From Burkholderia cepacia (GTDB lineage: Bacteria; Pseudomonadota; Gammaproteobacteria; Burkholderiales; Burkholderiaceae): 64,000 nt of DNA. A model generated the notes under the pieces. The model was not told the DNA's origin. It saw nothing but the letters and a program-made list of their open reading frames with translations, and ran no database searches. Location of the stretch: positions 3,534,001 through 3,598,000 of the forward strand of contig NZ_CP013443.1 of the NCBI RefSeq assembly GCF_001718835.1. The letters run 5' to 3'. The translations under genes were made by a program, and so were the position numbers. Positions within the stretch are counted from its first letter, which is position 1. Each line of letters begins with the position of its first letter. Positions 25,056 to 34,420 of the stretch are shown piece after piece.

Positions 25056-26402
25056 ATGCCATATTGCCGCATTCCCCTGTCACACCGCATCGCCGCCGCC
25101 GCGGCGCTGGGCGCCGCGTTGACGCTTTGCGCCGCGCAGGCTGCCGGTGCCGCGCCGCTGCCCGTGCCCACGGGCGACATGTCGCTGTCGCCGGCCGGCC
25201 CCGACATCGTGCCGCCGGCCGTGCCGGCCGCGCCCGGCGCGACGCCGCGCGCGTCGCGCCGCGGGTCCGACACCTACACGTACCTGCGCTGCTGGTACCG
25301 GATCGACGCGGATCCGCTGAAGCCGGCCGCGACCTACGAATGGGCGCGCGACCCCGCCGGCGGCGACTGGTATCGCGTGTCCGGCTACTGGTGGGCGGAC
25401 GGCATCACGCAGTGGAAGAACATGTTCTACAGCACGACGACGCAGGACACGCTCGCCGACGTGTGCCGCAAGACGCTGGTCGCGAAAGGCATCCGGTCCG
25501 ACCTCGTGCAGGCGGTCGCGGCGAACAACGCGCTGTCGTTCAACTACACGGTGTGGACCGTCGACGCCGCGCAACAGGACGCGCGCGTCAACAAGCTGAT
25601 CGTGTTCGGCGACAGCCTGTCCGACACGCAGAACATGTTCAACGCGAGCCAGTGGAAGCTGCCGAACGGCACGAGCTGGCACGCGGGGCGCTTCAGCAAC
25701 GGCCCGGTGTGGGCCGAATATCTCGCGAACGCGCTGCGGCTGCCGTTCTACAACTGGGCGATCGGCGGCGCGGCGACCGACCAGTACCTCGTCGTGCCGG
25801 GCCTCGTGCAGCAGATCGACTCGTGGCGCGAATACATGGATCGCGCGCCGGACTATCGTCCCGCCAACACGCTGTTCGCGGTGTTCGCGGGCGGCAACGA
25901 CCTGGTGAACTACGGACGCTCGCCCGAGCAGGCGGCGAATGCGGTGCGCGACAGCCTCGAGCGGCTCGCCGCGGCCGGCGCGACGCGGATCATGCTCGTC
26001 ACGCTGCCGGACGTGTCGCGCGCACCGGTGTTCGCGACGCGCACCGACACGGCGAGCGTCGCCGCGCAGGTGAAGGACTACAACCGGCGCCTCGCCGACG
26101 CGGCCGACGCGCTGCGCGCCCGTTACGGCGCGACGCTGCGGCTCGAGGTGTTCGACGCGTACGCGCTGTTCGACGACCTGCTGGATCACCCGGCCCAATA
26201 CGGCTTCGACGACGCGAAGCGCGCGTGCCTCGACATCCCGAAACCGTCGTCGTTCACCTACCTGAGCGCGCAGACGCCGCGTGCGGACTGCCGCGACCCG
26301 GCGCGCTTCGTGTTCTGGGACACGCTGCACCCGACGACGCGCACGCACGCATGGCTCGCCGAGCGGATCGCGCCGTTCGCGCGGGCGCGCCTGCTGAACT
26401 GA
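25056..26402 (+). CDS. Secreted SGNH/GDSL lipase or phospholipase, thermolabile-haemolysin-like
   Basis: Predicted secreted lipolytic enzyme of 448 residues. A signal peptide ends near residue 33 (AAQAAGAA). An N-terminal domain of about 150 residues (YTYLRCWYRIDADPLKPAATYEWARD) resembles that of Vibrio thermolabile haemolysin and related phospholipases. The SGNH catalytic domain follows: block I GDSLSD (nucleophile Ser at about residue 188), block III GGND, and block V DTLHPT with the catalytic Asp and His. It stands alone on the plus strand and converges with the aminopeptidase gene 19 bases away. The substrate (phospholipid or other ester) is inferred from the family. Confidence 0.88.
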   Translation: MPYCRIPLSHRIAAAAALGAALTLCAAQAAGAAPLPVPTGDMSLSPAGPDIVPPAVPAAPGATPRASRRGSDTYTYLRCWYRIDADPLKPAATYEWARDPAGGDWYRVSGYWWADGITQWKNMFYSTTTQDTLADVCRKTLVAKGIRSDLVQAVAANNALSFNYTVWTVDAAQQDARVNKLIVFGDSLSDTQNMFNASQWKLPNGTSWHAGRFSNGPVWAEYLANALRLPFYNWAIGGAATDQYLVVPGLVQQIDSWREYMDRAPDYRPANTLFAVFAGGNDLVNYGRSPEQAANAVRDSLERLAAAGATRIMLVTLPDVSRAPVFATRTDTASVAAQVKDYNRRLADAADALRARYGATLRLEVFDAYALFDDLLDHPAQYGFDDAKRACLDIPKPSSFTYLSAQTPRADCRDPARFVFWDTLHPTTRTHAWLAERIAPFARARLLN

Positions 26403-26421
26403 CCGGCGCGGGCGGCGGTGC

Positions 26422-28272
26422 CTACAGCAGCGGACACGCGGTGACCTGCGTGCCGCGCTCGACGCACAGCCGCTCGTAGTCGCGCAGGTACGCGCGCTCG
26501 TCGTCGTCCAGCAGGTCGAGATCGATCAGGTCCCAGTCGTAGCCGACCGTCACGATGTTCTCGAACGTGACGGTATCCGGCTGCGCGTCGTCCTGACGGA
26601 TGATCACGATGTTCTCGATCCGCACGCCGCCCTTGCCCGGCAGGTAGATGCCCGGCTCGACCGAAATCACCGCATTCGGCACGAGCCCGTACTGCGCGCC
26701 CGGCGCGAACCGCACGCCGCCCTCGTGCACGTGAATCCCGACGCCGTGCCCGGTGCCGTGGCCGAAATCGTGGCCGTGATCGCGGCACACCTGCCGCACG
26801 AGCGCATCGACGTCGCCGCCCTTTGCCGTGCTCGGGAAGCGCGTGACGAGCCCCTTGATGCAGGCCTTCAGCGCGACCGTGTAGATCTCGCGCTGCCACG
26901 GCTGCGCGACCGTCTCCGGGTGCGTCCGGCGCAGCACCACGCGCGTGCAGTCCGTCGCGAAGCCGGCTTCGTAATACGCGCCGCTGTCGAGCAGCACGAG
27001 TTCGCCTTCCGTCAGCTCGACGTCGGCGCTCGCCGCCGTGTAATGCGCGAACGCGCTGTTCGCGCCGTTCGCGGCGATCGACGGAAACGTCAGCGCAACC
27101 GCGGAGCGCGCGGCGTACGCGTCGTTGATCGCGCGCGCCAGGTCGTATTCGGTGTGGCGCATGCCCGGCTCGCCCGTCTTCGCCCAGCGCATCGTCTCGG
27201 CGATCGCCGCGGAACTGCGCGCAAACGCGTCGCGGAACCGGTCGAGCACCGCCGGCGTCTTGCCGGCCCGCATCGCCTCGACCGGGTTGAAGTCGGCATG
27301 CCGCGCCTGCGGCCACACCCGCTTCACCGCGTCGACGAGCGCGCAGTTCACCGATTCGAAGCCGTAGCACACGTGATCGACCGCGAACGGCGCGAGGAAG
27401 CGCTCGAGCGCCGCGATATCGCGCCGGATCACATGCAGCGCCGGATACGAATCGAGCGCGACCTCGCAGCGGTCGCAGCCTTCCGGCAGGAACAACGCCA
27501 CCTGCCCGCCCACCGCGAACAGGAAGCCGAGGTGCGACGACGCATTCGGGATGTGATAGCCGCGGCTGTTCAGCAGATACGCGAGGTCGTCCGCCAGGCA
27601 GGTGACGAACGCGGTCCTTCCTTTTGCCGCACCGGTGTGCGCGGCGAGCCGCTGGCTCAGCGTCGCGAGGTTCTGCGCGACGCTCAGGCCGGTCATCGCT
27701 TCCGGCACCTCGAAGATCGGCCGCTCGACGACCCAGCCCGGCAACGCGATCGCGCGGTCGATTTCGCGGCCAACGAGGCTCGTCCAGTCGAACCGCGCCG
27801 CCTGCGTGCCGTCGAGCAGCCGGTCGCGCTGCCCGACGCTGATCCGCCGCGCGTCGTAGCCGACCCGCTTGAGCCGGCCCGCATGGGCGACGAGCCAGTC
27901 GGCCATCGCTTGCCAGATCGTCACGTTCATCTCGAGCTTCTCGATGCGCACGCGCGCCGGATCGCACTGCTGCTCGGCCTGCAGGTGATAGCGGCCGTCG
28001 ACGAACAGCACGAACGGCGGCACGCCGAGCGCCTGCGCGGTCGCCGCGCTCAGGAAGATCCCGCAGCCGGCCGAACCGTCGAAGCCCGACAGCGCATAGC
28101 GCGGGTTGTTGCTGCGCGGCAGGTACTCGGTCACGTATTCGTCCTGCGACGTGACCAGCACCGCGTCGAGCCGCGCGGCGTCGAGCAGGCGCGACAGGGC
28201 CGCCTGCGTGTCGACGACGGACGCGTCGTACGGGGGAAGGCCGGAGAAGCTGTATTTCAGTCGATCGATCAT
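26422..28272 (-). CDS. pepP: Aminopeptidase P family (M24B) metallopeptidase
   Basis: Cytoplasmic Xaa-Pro aminopeptidase-like enzyme of 616 residues, the long three-domain form. Two creatinase-like N-terminal domains precede the pita-bread catalytic domain. Metal ligands are visible: the two Asp in LLDSGAYYEAGFATDCTRVV, the His in HGTGHGVGIHVHEGG, and the Glu residues in SVEPGIYLPGKGGVRIENIVI. A C-terminal tail of about 60 residues (FENIVTVGYDWDLIDLDLLDDDERAYLRDYE) is typical of this long subgroup. It diverges from an XRE-cupin regulator gene, which may control it. Substrate specificity is inferred from the family. Confidence 0.92.
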   Translation of the reverse strand: MIDRLKYSFSGLPPYDASVVDTQAALSRLLDAARLDAVLVTSQDEYVTEYLPRSNNPRYALSGFDGSAGCGIFLSAATAQALGVPPFVLFVDGRYHLQAEQQCDPARVRIEKLEMNVTIWQAMADWLVAHAGRLKRVGYDARRISVGQRDRLLDGTQAARFDWTSLVGREIDRAIALPGWVVERPIFEVPEAMTGLSVAQNLATLSQRLAAHTGAAKGRTAFVTCLADDLAYLLNSRGYHIPNASSHLGFLFAVGGQVALFLPEGCDRCEVALDSYPALHVIRRDIAALERFLAPFAVDHVCYGFESVNCALVDAVKRVWPQARHADFNPVEAMRAGKTPAVLDRFRDAFARSSAAIAETMRWAKTGEPGMRHTEYDLARAINDAYAARSAVALTFPSIAANGANSAFAHYTAASADVELTEGELVLLDSGAYYEAGFATDCTRVVLRRTHPETVAQPWQREIYTVALKACIKGLVTRFPSTAKGGDVDALVRQVCRDHGHDFGHGTGHGVGIHVHEGGVRFAPGAQYGLVPNAVISVEPGIYLPGKGGVRIENIVIIRQDDAQPDTVTFENIVTVGYDWDLIDLDLLDDDERAYLRDYERLCVERGTQVTACPLL

Positions 28273-28359
28273 CGGATGCCCACATTGTTCATTGTTGTCG
28301 GAGGGAGCGCGCGCGGCGCGCGAACCCGCGGCCAGCGCGCGTCAAGTTACCGTCCGACC

Positions 28360-28396
28360 AAATTTACGTCAAGCTTAAATTGAGGCGTCACTTAAA
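28360..28396. promoter_or_regulatory. Direct-repeat element between pepP and the XRE-cupin gene
   Basis: Two copies of an AAATT...CGTCA arrangement: AAATT at 28360-28364 and 28377-28381, CGTCA at 28367-28371 and 28386-28390. The CGTCA copies are 19 bases apart, about two helical turns. The block is AT-rich in a GC-rich gap and could be a regulator binding site. Function is inferred from position only. Confidence 0.35.
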
Positions 28397-28552
28397 TCTG
28401 CGCGCTCGGCGGCCCGTGCGGCACTGCGCGGTACAATGCGCCGGCATCGCCGCCCGAACGGCCGTGCGTCGTGCGATTCACGGAAAAGGCACGTCCAGGC
28501 GACTGCACCTGCGCCTCCGGTCGCCTTCCACTCGTTGCCGCGAAAGAGATTC

Positions 28553-29383
28553 ATGGATTCAGACATCATGCGTATCGGCCAGCGCATTCGCCGCCTGCGC
28601 CGGGAAGCGAAGAAGACGCTGCTGGAAGTCGCGACCGAAGCGAAACTGTCGGTCGGGTTCCTGTCCCAGGTCGAGCGCCATCTCACGGGCATCTCGCTGT
28701 CGTCGCTCGTCAACGTCGCGAAGGCGCTCGACGTGCCGCTCGGCGCGCTGATCGACCAGCCGCGCCAGGCGCAGCCCGATTCGCATCAGGGCAACCGGGA
28801 GTCGTATGCGGTCGACAGGGCGTCGCAGTGCTACGAGCGGCTCTCCACCACCTTCGACGGCAGCCAGATCAACGCGCTCAAGGTGCGGATGATGGAAGGC
28901 TACCGCTCGGAATGGGTGGCGCACGGCGGCGACGAATTCGTGTACGTGCTGGCCGGCCGGATCTGCTACACGGTCGGCAAGAAGAATTACCCGCTGTCGC
29001 CCGGCGACTCGCTGCACTTCGACGCGCGCAAGCGGCATCGGGTCGCCAACGTGGGCGACGGGCCGGCCGAGGTGATCGCGGTCGGCACGCTGCCGCTGTT
29101 CGACGACGGCCATGCCGAGTTCGTGTCGGCATCGACTGAAATCCGGCAGCCCGACGGCGACGCCGGGCCGCTGCCGGGCGAGCCGCGCGTGAGCCGACGC
29201 CTGCCGACGCCGAAGCGCGGCCGCGCCGGGGGCCCGGTGCAGTCGGGCGCGGTGCGACCTGCCGCCGGGAAGGCCGGGAGCGTGGACAAGGCTGCGCCCT
29301 CGAAGCCGCGCTCCCCCGCCGGCAAGCGGCCGGCGGGCACCGCCGCTCCGGCCCGCAAGAGCGCCGCACGCACGAAGAAATAA
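28553..29383 (+). CDS. XRE-cupin transcriptional regulator with basic Ala/Lys/Pro-rich tail
   Basis: Regulator of 276 residues. The N-terminal helix-turn-helix of XRE type is IGQRIRRLRREAKKTLLEVATEAKLSVGFLSQVERHLTGISLSSLVNVAKALDVPLGALI. A cupin sensor domain follows at about residues 95-185 (EWVAHGGDEFVYVLAGRICYTVGKKNYPLSPGDSLHFDARKRHR). The last 80 residues are rich in Lys, Arg, Pro and Ala, resembling histone H1-like tails and probably binding DNA non-specifically. The start at 28553 follows AAAGAG by 5 bases. Regulators of this type often control amino acid or polyamine catabolism; the target here may be the divergent aminopeptidase gene. Confidence 0.88.
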   Translation: MDSDIMRIGQRIRRLRREAKKTLLEVATEAKLSVGFLSQVERHLTGISLSSLVNVAKALDVPLGALIDQPRQAQPDSHQGNRESYAVDRASQCYERLSTTFDGSQINALKVRMMEGYRSEWVAHGGDEFVYVLAGRICYTVGKKNYPLSPGDSLHFDARKRHRVANVGDGPAEVIAVGTLPLFDDGHAEFVSASTEIRQPDGDAGPLPGEPRVSRRLPTPKRGRAGGPVQSGAVRPAAGKAGSVDKAAPSKPRSPAGKRPAGTAAPARKSAARTKK

Positions 29384-29494
29384 TCCCCTCGGGCCGCTGC
29401 GGCTCCGACGATGCGCACGCATGCGCGGGGGGCGGAGCAGGCGGCGCCGCTGGCGCGGGCGCGGTAACCGACGCTCGCCGCCTGCGCCCCGGCG

Positions 29495-30736
29495 CTACTC
29501 GCCGATGTCGAGCGCGCGCGCGACCGCCTGGATCCGCGCGCGATGCACCGCGTCCTTGATCTTCGCGGTGTCGGCGCCGATGCCGCGCGCGATCGCGCCG
29601 GCATCGACGCTGCGCGCGGCCGCGAGCGCGACGCGCAGCCGCTCGGCCTGCGGATACGGCTGCGCTTCGAGCCCGAGCCGCCCGCGCGCATCCGATTCGC
29701 ACGCCTGCAGCATCTCGGCGAACCGCGCCGGCTTGCGCAGCGCGTCGCTGCGCTCGAACAGCCGCACCAGCGCGGCCGCGCCCATCTCCATCACGCGATG
29801 CAGGTTGCCGTGCTCGCGCGCGACCACGAGCGCGAGATCGCGGCATTCGTTCGGCACGCGCAGCCGCTCGCACAACGGCTTGAGCAGGTCGACGCTGCGC
29901 CCCTCGTGGCCGATGTGGCGCGGCAGCACGTCGGCAGGCGTCGTCGCCTTGCCGAGATCGTGCGTGAGCGCCGCGAAGCGCACCGGCAGCGAATAACCCT
30001 GCTTCGCCGCATAGTCGACGACCATCATCACGTGCACGCCCGTGTCGACCTCCGGGTGGTAGTCGGCGCGCTGCGGCACGCCCCACAGCGCATCGACTTC
30101 GGGCAGGATGCGCGCAAGCGCGCCGCACTCGCGCAGCACCGCGAACAGCCGCGACGGCTTCACCTCCATCAGCCCGCGCGCGATTTCCTGCCAGACGCGT
30201 TCGGGCACGAGCGCATCGACCTCGCCCGCGTCGACCATGCGCCGCATCAGCGCGAGCGTGTCGTCGGCGACCGTGAAATCCGCGAACCGTGCGGCAAAGC
30301 GCGCGATGCGCAGGATCCGCACCGGATCCTCGACGAACGCATCGCTCACATGGCGGAACACGCGCGCGCGCAGGTCGGCCTGCCCGTCGAACGGGTCGAT
30401 CACGGGCCCGACCAGCACGCCCTCCGGGCTGACCTCGCGCGCCATCGCGTTGATCGTCAGGTCACGCCGCGCGAGATCCTCGTCGAGCGTCACGTCCGGC
30501 GCGTAATGAAACTGGAAGCCGTGATAACCGGCCGCCGTCTTGCGCTCGGTGCGCGCGAGCGCGTACTCCTCCTGCGTCCGCGGATGCAGGAAGACCGGGA
30601 AATCCTTGCCCACCGGCCGGAAACCCTGCGCGACCATCTGCTCGGGGGTCGCGCCCACCACCACGTAGTCGCGGTCCTGCACGGGCACGCCGAGCAATTC
30701 GTCGCGGATCGCACCGCCTACAGCGTAGATGTTCAT
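29495..30736 (-). CDS. cca: CCA tRNA nucleotidyltransferase, multifunctional
   Basis: Adds or repairs the 3' CCA end of tRNAs using CTP and ATP without a template. It has 413 residues. The nucleotidyltransferase signature GGAIRDELLG and the catalytic DRD (residues 21-23) are present, followed by RRDLTINAMA and the flexible-loop and neck motifs EDPVRILRIARFAARF. The C-terminal HD domain (HVMMVVDYAAKQ...LTHDLGKATTP) gives the phosphodiesterase/phosphatase activity known from the E. coli enzyme. The ATG overlaps the stop of the upstream GST gene by four bases, so the pair is translationally coupled. Confidence 0.95.
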   Translation of the reverse strand: MNIYAVGGAIRDELLGVPVQDRDYVVVGATPEQMVAQGFRPVGKDFPVFLHPRTQEEYALARTERKTAAGYHGFQFHYAPDVTLDEDLARRDLTINAMAREVSPEGVLVGPVIDPFDGQADLRARVFRHVSDAFVEDPVRILRIARFAARFADFTVADDTLALMRRMVDAGEVDALVPERVWQEIARGLMEVKPSRLFAVLRECGALARILPEVDALWGVPQRADYHPEVDTGVHVMMVVDYAAKQGYSLPVRFAALTHDLGKATTPADVLPRHIGHEGRSVDLLKPLCERLRVPNECRDLALVVAREHGNLHRVMEMGAAALVRLFERSDALRKPARFAEMLQACESDARGRLGLEAQPYPQAERLRVALAAARSVDAGAIARGIGADTAKIKDAVHRARIQAVARALDIGE

Positions 30737-31380
30737 GGCTGCGGCTCGTATTCGGCGATCACGTTCGTTTCGCGGCGCGCGGCGTCGATCCAGCGCTGCA
30801 CGGCCGGCAGCGCCGTCACGCGGGCCGCATAGCCGGCCGCTTCCGGCGACAGGCCCGGCGCGTACGTATTGAAGCGCATCACGACGGGCGCGTACATCGC
30901 ATCGGCAATCCCGAATTCGCCGAACAGGAACGGCCCGCCCGACGCCTCGAGGCACGCGCTCCACAACGCGTCGATGCGCGCGACGTCGGCGAGCGCATCG
31001 GGCGTCGCGCCGCGCCCCGGCATCGATGCGCGCACGTTCATGCCCATCTGCGTGCGCAGCGCCGCGAAGCCCGCATGCATCTCGGCCGCGACGCAGCGCG
31101 CATGCGCGCGCTCGAGCGGATCGGCCGGCCACATCGGAAACTGCGGATAGCGTTCGGCGAGCGTCTCGGCGATCGCGAGCGAATCCCAGATCGCGACGCC
31201 GTGGTCGTCGATCAGGCACGGCACCTTGCCGGACGGCGAATACTCGAGGATGCGCGCGGCCGTGTCGTCGTGGCGCAGCTCGATCGCGATCTCGTCGAAC
31301 GGGATGCCGAAATGCGCGAGCAGCAGCCACGGACGCATCGACCACGACGAGTAGTTCTTGTCTCCAATGACGAGTTTCAT
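30733..31380 (-). CDS. Glutathione S-transferase family protein
   Basis: Cytoplasmic protein of 215 residues. The thioredoxin-like N-terminal domain begins MKLVIGDKNYSSWSMRPWLLLAHFGIPFDEIAI. The SSWS segment takes the place where the GST catalytic Ser usually lies, and GKVPCLIDDHGVAIWDSLAIAETLAERYP holds the cis-Pro and glutathione-contacting residues. The C-terminal helical domain follows. The substrate is unknown. The gene lies between the NDUFA9-like gene and cca in a minus-strand run, overlapping the cca start codon by four bases. Confidence 0.9.
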   Translation of the reverse strand: MKLVIGDKNYSSWSMRPWLLLAHFGIPFDEIAIELRHDDTAARILEYSPSGKVPCLIDDHGVAIWDSLAIAETLAERYPQFPMWPADPLERAHARCVAAEMHAGFAALRTQMGMNVRASMPGRGATPDALADVARIDALWSACLEASGGPFLFGEFGIADAMYAPVVMRFNTYAPGLSPEAAGYAARVTALPAVQRWIDAARRETNVIAEYEPQP

Positions 31381-31443
31381 GACGGTGTTCCGGAAAGCGC
31401 GAAGGTGAAAAGGACGCAGCGTAACGACGGCACCCGGGCCGGC

Positions 31444-32401
31444 CTAGCGGCGCGAGCGGAACCAGTCGAACCGGGACCGCTGCGCGGCCTGGCCGAGATA
31501 CGCGGGCGCGATGCTTTCGAGACTCGCGGGCGAGATCCCGAGCTCCGGCGCGAGCGGCCCCGACAGCACGTTCGGCACCGACATCGTCGCGAGATTGTCG
31601 CGCGTGAGCACGGGCTCGCCGGGCAGGCATTCGAACACGCTTCGCCTGCAGCCGCGCGAGCGCGTCGGGCAGCCGCACGATGCGTGCCTGGCGGCCGACC
31701 AGCGTGCCGCAATAGCGCACCAGCTGCTCGAGCGTGTAGACGGTCGGGCCGCCGAGTTCGTAGGTCTTGCCGTGTGCGCCCGCGAGATCGAGCGTGTTGA
31801 CGAACGCACGCACGACATCGCCGACGAACACGGGCTGGAAGCGCGCGTCGGGCATCGCGAGCGGCAGCACGGGCACCGTGCGCTGCAGGTTCGCGAACGT
31901 GTTGAGGAACGCATCGCCGGGGCCGAACACGACCGACGGGCGGAAGATCGTCAGCGCGAGCGAATCGGTCGCCGCGATCGCATGCAGCACGGCCTCGCCG
32001 TCGCCCTTCGAGCGCTGGTACATGCTCGCGCCATGCGAATCGGCGCCGAGCGCGCTCATGTGCAGCACGCGCTGCACGCCCGCCTCGGTACAGGCGGTCG
32101 CGAGCGCGGCCGGCAGCGTGACGTGCGCGCGCTCGAAGCCGGGCCCGTACGGCGTACCGCGGCCGCCGTGCAGCACGCCGACGAGGTTGATCGCCGCGTG
32201 CGCTCCGGCGACGAAGCGGGCCAGGCTGCGCTCGTCGAGGCTTTCGAGCTCGACGATTTCGACCGGCAGCATCTGCAGGTGGCGCGCGTGGTCGCGCCGG
32301 CGCGTGCCGATCCGTACCTGCTTGCCGGCGTCGATCAGCGCATTCACGAGCCGGCTGCCGATGAAGCCGGTGCCGCCCAGCAGCGCGACGGTCTGATCCA
32401 T
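31444..32401 (-). pseudogene. NDUFA9-like NAD(P)-binding epimerase, single-base frameshift
   Basis: Extended short-chain dehydrogenase of the complex I NDUFA9 / NmrA-like group. It begins MDQTVALLGGTGFIGSRLVNALIDAGKQVRIG, with a GGTGFIG nucleotide-binding motif and QRSKGDGEAVL in place of the YxxxK region. The frame is coherent from 32401 to about 31643 (...DALARLQA). It then continues in another frame (SVFECLPGEPVLTRDNLATMSV...) to the TAG at 31444. Removing one base from the TT at 31641-31642 restores an intact protein of 318 residues. The defect may be a real mutation or a sequence error. Neighbours are slt upstream and the GST gene downstream. Confidence 0.85.
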
Positions 32402-32459
32402 GTTCGTGGCTCCCAAAAGCACACTGCCGCGTCTCGCGCGGCAGTATGAAGATTGCGGA

Positions 32460-34412
32460 TCAGGGCGAGATCATGCCTAGACGTTTCTTCAACGACTGCG
32501 GTTTGCCCTCGAAGAGCGCCGCATAGTAGACGGTGTTCGACAGCACGTTCTTCACGTAGTCGCGCGTCTCGTTGAACGGAATCGTTTCTGCGAAGATCGC
32601 GCCTTCGACCGGCTGCGTCAACACCTGGCGCCACTGGCGCGGCCGGCCCGGGCCCGCGTTGTAGCCGGCCGTGGCGAGCACCGGCGAGCTGTCGAAGTTG
32701 TTGTAGATGTCCGCCAGATACCAGGTGCCGAGCTGGATGTTGGTATCGATGTCGTGCATCTGCGTGCGCGAGATCGTGCCGAGGCCGAGCTTCTTCGCGA
32801 CCATCTGCGCGGTGGCCGGCATCAGCTGCATCAGGCCGCCCGCGCCCACCGACGAACGCGCGCTCGTGATGAAGCGCGACTCCTGGCGGATCAGCCCGTA
32901 CGCCCATTCGGTGTCGAGGCCCGTCGACTGCGCGTAGCGCTCGACGATGTTGCGGTACGGCGACGGGTAGCGCAGCGTGAAATCGTGCTCGGCCTTCGTG
33001 CGGTCGGCCGTGTTGACCGTGCGGTCGAGCAGGTCGACACGCTTGCCGTACTCGGCGGCCGCGAGCAGCTGGCGATCGGTCATCCCGCGCAGCGGCCAGT
33101 TCCATTCGCGGTTGCCCTCGAGGCGCAGGTTCAGCGCGTAGAAACGCTGCGCGAGCGCGAAGCCCGGAATCTTGCCCATCGCGTCGATCTCGGCGTCGCT
33201 CACCTTCGTGCGCGGCGGGATCGTCGTGCGCTGGCCGAGCTCTTCACCGGCGAGCTGCCCGTAGAAGTTGTACTGCCCGGCGACCTGCTCGAATTCCTGG
33301 TTCGCCTGCAGCGTGTCGCCGCTCTGCTTGAGCGCGCGCGCATGCCAGTAGATCCAGGCCGGATCGTCGCGCAGCGACGGCGGCATCTGCTCGATCGACC
33401 AGCGCACCATCGGCCAGTTGCCGGCGAGCAGCGCGGCGCGCGTGCGCCATTCGTAGCCCGGGTTCGACAGCGGCGCATTCGCGGATTTCGCGTACCAGAC
33501 CGACGCGAGCGGCGAGCGCTTGATCGCGCCCTGGTAGCCGATCGCGCCCCACGCGATCGCCTGCTCCTGCCTGGTCAGCGAAGGCGCGACCGTCGTGAGC
33601 ATGCCGGCAGCCGCGTCCGGATCGTTGCGCGCCATGCGGCCGAGCGCGATCAGCGCGAGCTGGTGCGACGTCGCGTCGGGGCCGATGCCGCGCGCGAGGT
33701 ACAGCGGCGGCGCGCTCGTCGCCTGGTCGAAGCCGACCGGGCGCGCGCCGAGCGCGTCGACGATCTTGCCGCCGAGCGTCGTGTAGTTCTGTTCGTACGC
33801 GAGGCGCGCCTGCTGCCACACGTCGTCGCTCGTGAACTGCTGGTTGACCGTCAGCGCGGTGATCAGGTCGACGCATGCGTCGCCGTAATTCTTCGGCTCG
33901 ACGAGCAGCGCGCGCGCCGCATCGGCGACGTTCTCGCCGCGCGCCGCGCGCGATTCGAGCGCATAACACTTGACCTGCGTGTCGTCGTCGAGCACGAAGC
34001 GCTTGTATTGATCGTCGAAGTTGCGCCAGTCGTGGCGCGCGCCGAGCACGAGCAGGTAGTCGTTGCGCAGGCGGTCGGCGATCGCCTGGCCGTCGTAGCG
34101 CTGCAGGAACGACTGCACGGGCGCGTCCGGCGCATCCACGCGCGCGCGGCCCGTCGAATCGAACAGCTGCGGCTTGATCTGGAAATACTCGACGTAGGAC
34201 GGAACCGGATAGTTCGGAATCATCGACGCGAGCTGCGCGGCTTTCGCGGCGTCGTTGCGGCGCGCGGCTTCACGAAGCTGCACGAAGGTCTGGTCGTCCC
34301 CGGAGACCGTATCGTCGTTCGGTGCGGCGCAGGCGGCGGTGCCCGCGACGAGCGCGGTGGCCGAAAGCGTCAGCGCGACCGCGCGATATACTCGGAAAAG
34401 GCTGTTCGACAT
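32460..34412 (-). CDS. slt: Soluble lytic murein transglycosylase (Slt70-like)
   Basis: Periplasmic enzyme that cleaves peptidoglycan glycan strands and forms 1,6-anhydro-MurNAc ends. It has 650 residues. A signal peptide with a possible lipobox (TAACA) opens the chain. A long alpha-helical U-shaped domain fills residues 40 to about 480. The C-terminal GH23 domain has the catalytic Glu in YGLIRQESRFITSARSSVGAGGLMQLMPATA and the later motif ATAGYNAGPGRPRQW. The start codon lies only 8 bases from the divergent cyclo-ligase start codon. Confidence 0.93.
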   Translation of the reverse strand: MSNSLFRVYRAVALTLSATALVAGTAACAAPNDDTVSGDDQTFVQLREAARRNDAAKAAQLASMIPNYPVPSYVEYFQIKPQLFDSTGRARVDAPDAPVQSFLQRYDGQAIADRLRNDYLLVLGARHDWRNFDDQYKRFVLDDDTQVKCYALESRAARGENVADAARALLVEPKNYGDACVDLITALTVNQQFTSDDVWQQARLAYEQNYTTLGGKIVDALGARPVGFDQATSAPPLYLARGIGPDATSHQLALIALGRMARNDPDAAAGMLTTVAPSLTRQEQAIAWGAIGYQGAIKRSPLASVWYAKSANAPLSNPGYEWRTRAALLAGNWPMVRWSIEQMPPSLRDDPAWIYWHARALKQSGDTLQANQEFEQVAGQYNFYGQLAGEELGQRTTIPPRTKVSDAEIDAMGKIPGFALAQRFYALNLRLEGNREWNWPLRGMTDRQLLAAAEYGKRVDLLDRTVNTADRTKAEHDFTLRYPSPYRNIVERYAQSTGLDTEWAYGLIRQESRFITSARSSVGAGGLMQLMPATAQMVAKKLGLGTISRTQMHDIDTNIQLGTWYLADIYNNFDSSPVLATAGYNAGPGRPRQWRQVLTQPVEGAIFAETIPFNETRDYVKNVLSNTVYYAALFEGKPQSLKKRLGMISP

Positions 34413-34420
34413 CGTTTTGA

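Noticed and set aside
29495..32422. An apparent 975-codon fusion of an NDUFA9-like protein to the CCA-adding enzyme
   Set aside because: The middle third is unnatural Arg/Ala sequence overlying the GST gene. It arises because the frameshift in the NDUFA9-like gene shifts reading into the cca frame.
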